DNA of 64,000 bases from Tissierellales bacterium (GTDB taxonomy: Bacteria; Bacillota; Clostridia; Tissierellales; VENL01), in assembly GCA_028280805.1 (NCBI GenBank), contig JANQLB010000084.1:1-64000 (forward strand), read 5' to 3'. The notes beneath the pieces are model-generated. The model was not told the DNA's origin. It saw nothing but the letters and a program-made list of their open reading frames with translations, and did not search any database. Made by a program: the position numbers and the translations under genes. Below are positions 59,847-64,000 of this stretch, piece by piece (positions within the stretch are counted from its first letter, which is position 1; each line of letters opens with the position of its first letter).

Positions 59847-60902
59847 ATGAATGAATTTTATTTGCCCTTCTTTTTTGCTATGATTATATCCTATATAGCA
59901 ACTCCTTTTGTAAAATGGTTTGCCAATAAAGTAGGTGCAATTGATGTTCCTAAAGATGAAAGAAGAGTTCACAAAGTGCCTATTCCAAGATTAGGCGGAT
60001 TAGCTATATATATCAGTATGATAATATCTATGTTTATCTTCATTAAGGATATAGATATAGAAATGATTGGTATAATGATAGGAGCGACAATAATTGTAAT
60101 AACAGGTGTAATTGATGACATTAGACCTTTGTCAGCTAAAACAAAATTCTTAGTTCAAATTGCGGCAGCTATTGTATTAATATTAGTAGGTGTAGAAATC
60201 GAATTTCTATCTAATCCTTTTAGTGAAGTTAATGATATAATTAGTTTAGGAATATTTTCAGTACCTGTGACTATCTTCTGGGTAATTGGGATTACTAACA
60301 CATTAAACTTTATAGACGGTTTAGATGGATTGGCAGCCGGAGTGGCTTCCATATCTGCAATGTCTTTACTGTTTGTTGCTTCAATTAATGGTTTTATTGG
60401 AGTTGCAATAATGTCTGCAATATTAGCAGGAGCTACATTTGGTTTTTTACCATATAACTTTAACCCTGCTAAAATATTCATGGGAGATACCGGATCTCTT
60501 TTATTGGGATATATGCTGTCAGTTATTGCAATTAAGGGAGTTATGAAGAGTGTTGCAGCTATAGGAATAGCTGTTCCTATACTTGTATTAGGTATTCCGA
60601 TATTTGATACAACATTTGCCATATTTAGAAGGTTAATAAATAAAAAGGCACCATGGAAAGCAGATAAAGGACACCTTCATCATAGATTATTAGATAGAGG
60701 TCTGACTCAAAAGCAAGCAGTGCTTACACTATACTTTGTCAGTATATGTTTAGGAGCTTCAGCAGTATTAATAACTGACTCCGATGCACAAAGCGGAGCT
60801 ATAATCTTAGTGATAGTTACAACATTGTCGTTTATAGCAGCTATTAGAGTAGGACTGGTTAATATAAAGACAAAAGATAGAGTAGAACAAGGGAAAAAAT
60901 AG
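59847..60902 (+). CDS. tagO: Undecaprenyl-phosphate GlcNAc-1-phosphate transferase (TagO/WecA type)
   Basis: A 351-residue membrane enzyme with about ten helices. It links UDP-GlcNAc to undecaprenyl phosphate and so starts wall teichoic acid or other wall polymers. Landmarks are KVPIPRLGGLAIYISM, NFIDGLDGLAAGVAS with the metal aspartates, NPAKIFMGDTGSLLLGY and the DKGHLHHRLLDRGLT end typical of TagO/WecA rather than MraY. wecB follows. The SLH proteins in this window would bind such a secondary wall polymer. Confidence 0.92.
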   Translation: MNEFYLPFFFAMIISYIATPFVKWFANKVGAIDVPKDERRVHKVPIPRLGGLAIYISMIISMFIFIKDIDIEMIGIMIGATIIVITGVIDDIRPLSAKTKFLVQIAAAIVLILVGVEIEFLSNPFSEVNDIISLGIFSVPVTIFWVIGITNTLNFIDGLDGLAAGVASISAMSLLFVASINGFIGVAIMSAILAGATFGFLPYNFNPAKIFMGDTGSLLLGYMLSVIAIKGVMKSVAAIGIAVPILVLGIPIFDTTFAIFRRLINKKAPWKADKGHLHHRLLDRGLTQKQAVLTLYFVSICLGASAVLITDSDAQSGAIILVIVTTLSFIAAIRVGLVNIKTKDRVEQGKK

Positions 60903-60917
60903 CTTGTTTTTTTAGAG

Positions 60918-60945
60918 AAGGTGGAGATTTAAGCTCCATCTTTTT
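60918..60945 (+). terminator. Intrinsic terminator between tagO and wecB
   Basis: GGTGGAG (60920-60926) pairs with CTCCATC (60934-60940), one G-T pair included and extended by A-T pairs. A run of T follows. Confidence 0.8.
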
Positions 60946-60995
60946 AAATTTAAGTTATAATTAATTTTAATTATTATATTGGGAGGATGATAATA

Positions 60996-62114
60996 TTGAA
61001 AAGTATTAAAGTTTTATCAGTATTTGGAACAAGACCGGAAGCTGTAAAGATGGCTCCTGTTGTAAAAAAGTTAAGAGAAAATCAGTACATAGAGGATAAA
61101 ATTTGCGTAACAGCTCAACATAGAGAAATGCTAGATCAAGTTTTAGACTTATTTGATATAAAACCTGATTATGACTTAAATATTTTTGAACATGGTCAAA
61201 GTCTAAGCCAAATAACAGCAAGAGCTTTACAAGGTATAGAGAAAGTTATAAAGGATTTTAGACCTCACATACTTTTAGTTCATGGAGATACATCTACCAC
61301 ATTTGCAGGTGCTTTGGCAGCATTTTATAATAATGTGAGAGTAGGTCATGTAGAAGCAGGATTAAGAAGTGGTAATATTTATTCTCCATATCCAGAAGAA
61401 GCAAACCGTAAACTTGTAGGTGCAATATCAGACTTTCACTTTGCACCGACAGAAAAAAACAGACAAAACCTGTTAAACGAAGGATATAGTGATAAGAAGA
61501 TTTTCATTACCGGAAATACCGGAATAGATTCTTTATTTTACATGGTTTCAGATGACTGCAAGTTTGATTATCCTCTTTTAGATAATCTTGATTTTAAAAA
61601 TAATAAAGTTATTGCAATGACTGCTCATAGGAGAGAAAACATTGGAAAGCCCATGGAGAATATTTTTAGTGCCATTAAAGATGTTGTAATAAAGAATAAA
61701 GATGTTGTTGTAATTTATCCAATTCATCTAAATCCAAAAGTCAGGGAGATTGCTAATAAAATAATAGGTAAAATTGAAAGAATACATTTAATTGAGCCTT
61801 TAGACCTATTTAGATTTGTTAATCTTCAAGCTAAAAGTTACATGATAGTTACAGATTCAGGAGGTATTCAAGAGGAAGCTCCTTCTTTAGGAAAGCCGGT
61901 TTTAGTTGCAAGAACTGAAACAGAAAGACCTGAGGGTATAAAGGCAGGTACAGCCAAACTTCTTGGAGTAAAAAGAGAGGATATTTTTAATAATATTGAT
62001 TTACTTTTGAATAATGAAGAAGAATATAATAAAATGGCTAATGCTGTTAATCCATATGGAGACGGTAAGGCATCAAAAAGAATAGTAGATATATTACTTG
62101 AAAATCTCAAGTAA
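60996..62114 (+). CDS. wecB: UDP-N-acetylglucosamine 2-epimerase (non-hydrolysing)
   Basis: A 372-residue epimerase that makes UDP-ManNAc from UDP-GlcNAc for wall polymer linkage units. Landmarks are VFGTRPEAVKMAPVV, HGDTSTTFAGALAAFY, HVEAGLRSG and VTDSGGIQEEAPSLGKPVL. TTG start at 60996, nine bases after GGGAGG; an in-frame ATG at 60987 lies directly against that site and would give an unusual N-terminus. It works in the same pathway as the upstream TagO. Confidence 0.94.
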   Translation: MKSIKVLSVFGTRPEAVKMAPVVKKLRENQYIEDKICVTAQHREMLDQVLDLFDIKPDYDLNIFEHGQSLSQITARALQGIEKVIKDFRPHILLVHGDTSTTFAGALAAFYNNVRVGHVEAGLRSGNIYSPYPEEANRKLVGAISDFHFAPTEKNRQNLLNEGYSDKKIFITGNTGIDSLFYMVSDDCKFDYPLLDNLDFKNNKVIAMTAHRRENIGKPMENIFSAIKDVVIKNKDVVVIYPIHLNPKVREIANKIIGKIERIHLIEPLDLFRFVNLQAKSYMIVTDSGGIQEEAPSLGKPVLVARTETERPEGIKAGTAKLLGVKREDIFNNIDLLLNNEEEYNKMANAVNPYGDGKASKRIVDILLENLK

Positions 62115-62117
62115 GAC

Positions 62118-62144
62118 ACTGTACTTTAAGAGGATAGTTTTTTT
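62118..62144 (+). terminator. Intrinsic terminator after wecB
   Basis: ACTGTaCT (62118-62125) pairs with AGgATAGT (62131-62138), with one mismatch. Seven T residues follow. Confidence 0.75.
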
Positions 62145-62284
62145 GTAAAATAGTTGAAAAAATGAATAGTTTAAAATATAATATAAATACATTATATTCG
62201 TTAATATTTTATCAATTGATTTACTATTATTTGTTGACATTTATTAAACAATCTTATTAATAAAGCTTCTCTACCATAATTAAC

Positions 62285-62313
62285 TTACAGTTTACTAAAT
62301 TATTTGGTATAAT
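62285..62313 (+). promoter_or_regulatory. Probable promoter of the ATP synthase operon
   Basis: TTACAG (62285-62290) and TATAAT (62308-62313) are 17 bases apart, with TGG before the -10 box (extended -10). The next gene starts about 150 bases later. Confidence 0.6.
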
Positions 62314-62318
62314 TAATT

Positions 62319-62334
62319 TTAAGACTTGTCTTAA
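62319..62334. promoter_or_regulatory. Palindrome at the predicted atp start site
   Basis: TTAAGAC-TT-GTCTTAA is a perfect 7+7 inverted repeat that begins about five bases after the -10 box. It is well placed for a repressor. Confidence 0.45.
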
Positions 62335-62388
62335 TGCTTATTAGTATTATATACTTACTTTAGTTAGTCAAAAATTAAAGAAATACAA

Positions 62389-62427
62389 GATGATATTGTA
62401 AATTTATATACAAAACATCATTTTTTT
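62389..62427 (+). terminator. Terminator-like hairpin in the atp leader
   Basis: GATG (62389-62392) and TTGTA (62396-62400) pair with TACAA (62409-62413) and CATC (62416-62419), with a small internal loop. Seven T residues follow at once. It lies between the predicted promoter and the first gene, so it may attenuate the operon or end a short RNA. Confidence 0.5.
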
Positions 62428-62468
62428 ACTATTTAATACCATTGCATATTTTGGGTGGAGTGGATAAA

Positions 62469-62693
62469 ATGGATAATAAGAAAAAATTAAGCGTTTTTAA
62501 ATATATTGCTTTAGTTTCTCAAATTGGTATTTCAATGTTAGTACCTATTCTTGGAGGAATATACATAGGAAATAGAATAGATAGATGGCTGGGAACAAAA
62601 GTAATATTTCTCATAATATTTTCAGTTTTTGGCATTGTTTCATCATTTGTAACACTTTTTAAGATTACAAACAAGGATTTTAAGAGGAAGTGA
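62469..62693 (+). CDS. atpZ: AtpZ-type small membrane protein of the ATP synthase operon
   Basis: A 74-residue protein with two membrane helices (ISMLVPILGGIYIGNRIDRW and IFLIIFSVFGIVSSFVTLF). This plan and the GIYIGNRIDRWLG loop fit AtpZ, which with AtpI is reported to form a calcium or magnesium path or to help ring assembly. The ATG at 62469 follows GGGTGGAG; longer in-frame starts lie before that site. It heads the operon. Confidence 0.8.
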   Translation: MDNKKKLSVFKYIALVSQIGISMLVPILGGIYIGNRIDRWLGTKVIFLIIFSVFGIVSSFVTLFKITNKDFKRK

Positions 62694-62694
62694 T

Positions 62695-63108
62695 TTGTTG
62701 AGCTTAGTTGGAAATACTCAATATAAGGTAACTAAGAGAGTAGTAATTTTTGCGTTGTTAATTATAGGAATACTTTTTTTATTTTTTCCCAATCCTAAAA
62801 CATATGTAAATGGATTGATATTTGGTACAATTATTAATTTACTTAATTTTAGACTAATGTCTCTAACAATAAAAAAGAGTGTAAAAATGCCACAGTCTAA
62901 AATCATGCCTTATATAATAGCTAATTATTTTGCAAGATATATAATATATGGTATAGTATTAGGAATTGCAGCGGTAGCAGACTATATAAGTCTTACTACT
63001 ACAATATTAGGTGTTTTTATGGTTAAAATAATAATTCTTTCAGATACATTTTATGATATTATCTTAAGAAGCAGCAAAAATAGAAAAAAGTCTAAAGAAG
63101 GGAGGTAG
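62695..63108 (+). CDS. atpI: ATP synthase subunit I (AtpI)
   Basis: A 137-residue protein with four membrane helices, the usual AtpI plan, and the loop NGLIFGTIINLLNFRLMSLT. AtpI helps build the c-ring. TTG start at 62695, just after the atpZ stop; a second TTG at 62698 is possible. The end is very basic (SSKNRKKSKEGR). Four bases separate it from atpB. Confidence 0.8.
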   Translation: MLSLVGNTQYKVTKRVVIFALLIIGILFLFFPNPKTYVNGLIFGTIINLLNFRLMSLTIKKSVKMPQSKIMPYIIANYFARYIIYGIVLGIAAVADYISLTTTILGVFMVKIIILSDTFYDIILRSSKNRKKSKEGR

Positions 63109-63112
63109 AGCT

Positions 63113-63775
63113 TTGCAGTTTATAAACAGTTTAACTGAAGAAGTGGTTATACCACCAACTATAATAAATTCATTTATTGTGGTAATATTATTAAGTATAT
63201 TTGCAATTTATGTAAGCTCAAGAATTAAAAAAGCTGATCCAAATGAAAAACCATCAGGTTTTTTGAATATTATTGAGATATTGGTAGAAGGAATAAATTC
63301 ATTTGTTGAAAGTACTATGGGTAAGAAGTTTAACAATTTTGCTCCTTATATAGGGACTTTAGCATTATATCTTGGAGTAGCAAATTTATTAGGTCTAGTA
63401 GGTCTCACGCCACCAACTTCTGACTACAGTATTCCGTTCACATTAGCTATAATGACATTTGTACTAACTCAATTTTATGCCATAAAATACAAAGGTGGAG
63501 GAGGTTACATAAAAAGCTTCTTTGAACCAATATGGTTCTTATTCCCTATTAATATAGTAGGGGAGCTGGCAAATCCGGTATCATTATCCTTCCGTCTCTT
63601 TGGAAATATTTTAAGTGGAGTTATCATAATGGGACTTGTATATAATGCGTTAGGTTTTGCGGCTCCAATAATTACACCCTTTTTCCACGGGTATTTTGAT
63701 GTGTTTGCAGGATTAATTCAAACATTTATTTTCATAATGTTAACTATGGTATTTGTTTCAATGGCAACAGAGTAA
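63113..63775 (+). CDS. atpB: ATP synthase F0 subunit a
   Basis: A 220-residue membrane subunit that forms the ion half-channels. The essential arginine is in SLSFRLFGNILSGVIIMG (near residue 160), and GYFDVFAGLIQTFIFIMLT is the conserved last segment. TTG start with GGGAGG eight bases upstream. It is followed after about 90 bases by atpE. Confidence 0.95.
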   Translation: MQFINSLTEEVVIPPTIINSFIVVILLSIFAIYVSSRIKKADPNEKPSGFLNIIEILVEGINSFVESTMGKKFNNFAPYIGTLALYLGVANLLGLVGLTPPTSDYSIPFTLAIMTFVLTQFYAIKYKGGGGYIKSFFEPIWFLFPINIVGELANPVSLSFRLFGNILSGVIIMGLVYNALGFAAPIITPFFHGYFDVFAGLIQTFIFIMLTMVFVSMATE

Positions 63776-63834
63776 ACAGAACTTAGAATCACTAGAAAGT
63801 GTTTCAAAGGTTCAAATTAATAAATAAAAAATAA

Positions 63835-64000
<166 letters not shown>

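Noticed and set aside
62234-62262. TTGACA at 62234 as the atp promoter
   Set aside because: No acceptable -10 box lies 16-18 bases downstream; the pair at 62285-62313 is better.

Overview
The window looks like a chromosomal segment of a low-GC, Gram-positive, anaerobic Clostridia-type bacterium. A Tissierellales-like lineage is my best guess; no rRNA or other firm marker is present. The reasons are AT-rich DNA, strong AGGAGG ribosome sites with frequent TTG and GTG starts, SLH-anchored surface proteins, a Kce-type enzyme of amino-acid fermentation, and a typical Firmicutes core run (rho, rpmE, tdk, prmC, prfA, ywlC, ywlE, rpiB, upp, comEB, tagO, wecB, atp). Almost all genes lie on the + strand.

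Region 1 (1-20.4 kb) is mostly cell surface. It opens with the right end of an IS605-type element carrying omega-RNA-like hairpins. A four-gene exported-protein operon follows: a 2093-residue IPT/TIG protein, two SLH proteins and a CtpA-type protease. Then come pyrG and the probable main S-layer gene, which has a strong promoter and a structured leader. A RAYT (single-strand REP transposase) with a REP-like motif is next. The region ends with an exported protein built like a ComEC-type metallo-beta-lactamase domain that has lost all its metal ligands.

Region 2 (20.4-39.6 kb) is accessory. Two RND efflux operons flank it and each ends in its own TetR gene. Operon 1 is TolC-like protein, adaptor, pump, TetR. 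Operon 2 is adaptor, pump, TetR; it has no TolC-like gene and its adaptor lacks the alpha-hairpin. Both have a closely related TetR-type operator at the predicted transcription start. Between them lie a secreted transglutaminase-like protein, an SLH protein with five beta-type repeats, and an orphan MotA/ExbB plus MotB/OmpA motor pair of ZorAB type. A CBO0543-type membrane gene, with a possible 31-codon partner, lies on the - strand.

Region 3 (39.7-45.1 kb) is central carbon metabolism: a Kce/BKACE enzyme, a cysteine-rich unknown, class II aldolase, FSA-type transaldolase and two tandem glpX-type bisphosphatases.

Region 4 (45.3-64 kb) is the housekeeping run. Inserted into it are a methyltransferase, a chemoreceptor, a split chromate transporter, a CPA2 antiporter and a ZIP transporter. 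It ends in the F-type ATP synthase operon, cut inside atpE, whose visible part has Gln32 in the context seen in sodium-binding c subunits. The atp operon appears to have a long leader with a palindrome at the start site and a terminator-like hairpin.

All start choices, promoters and terminators were read by eye. No searches were run.
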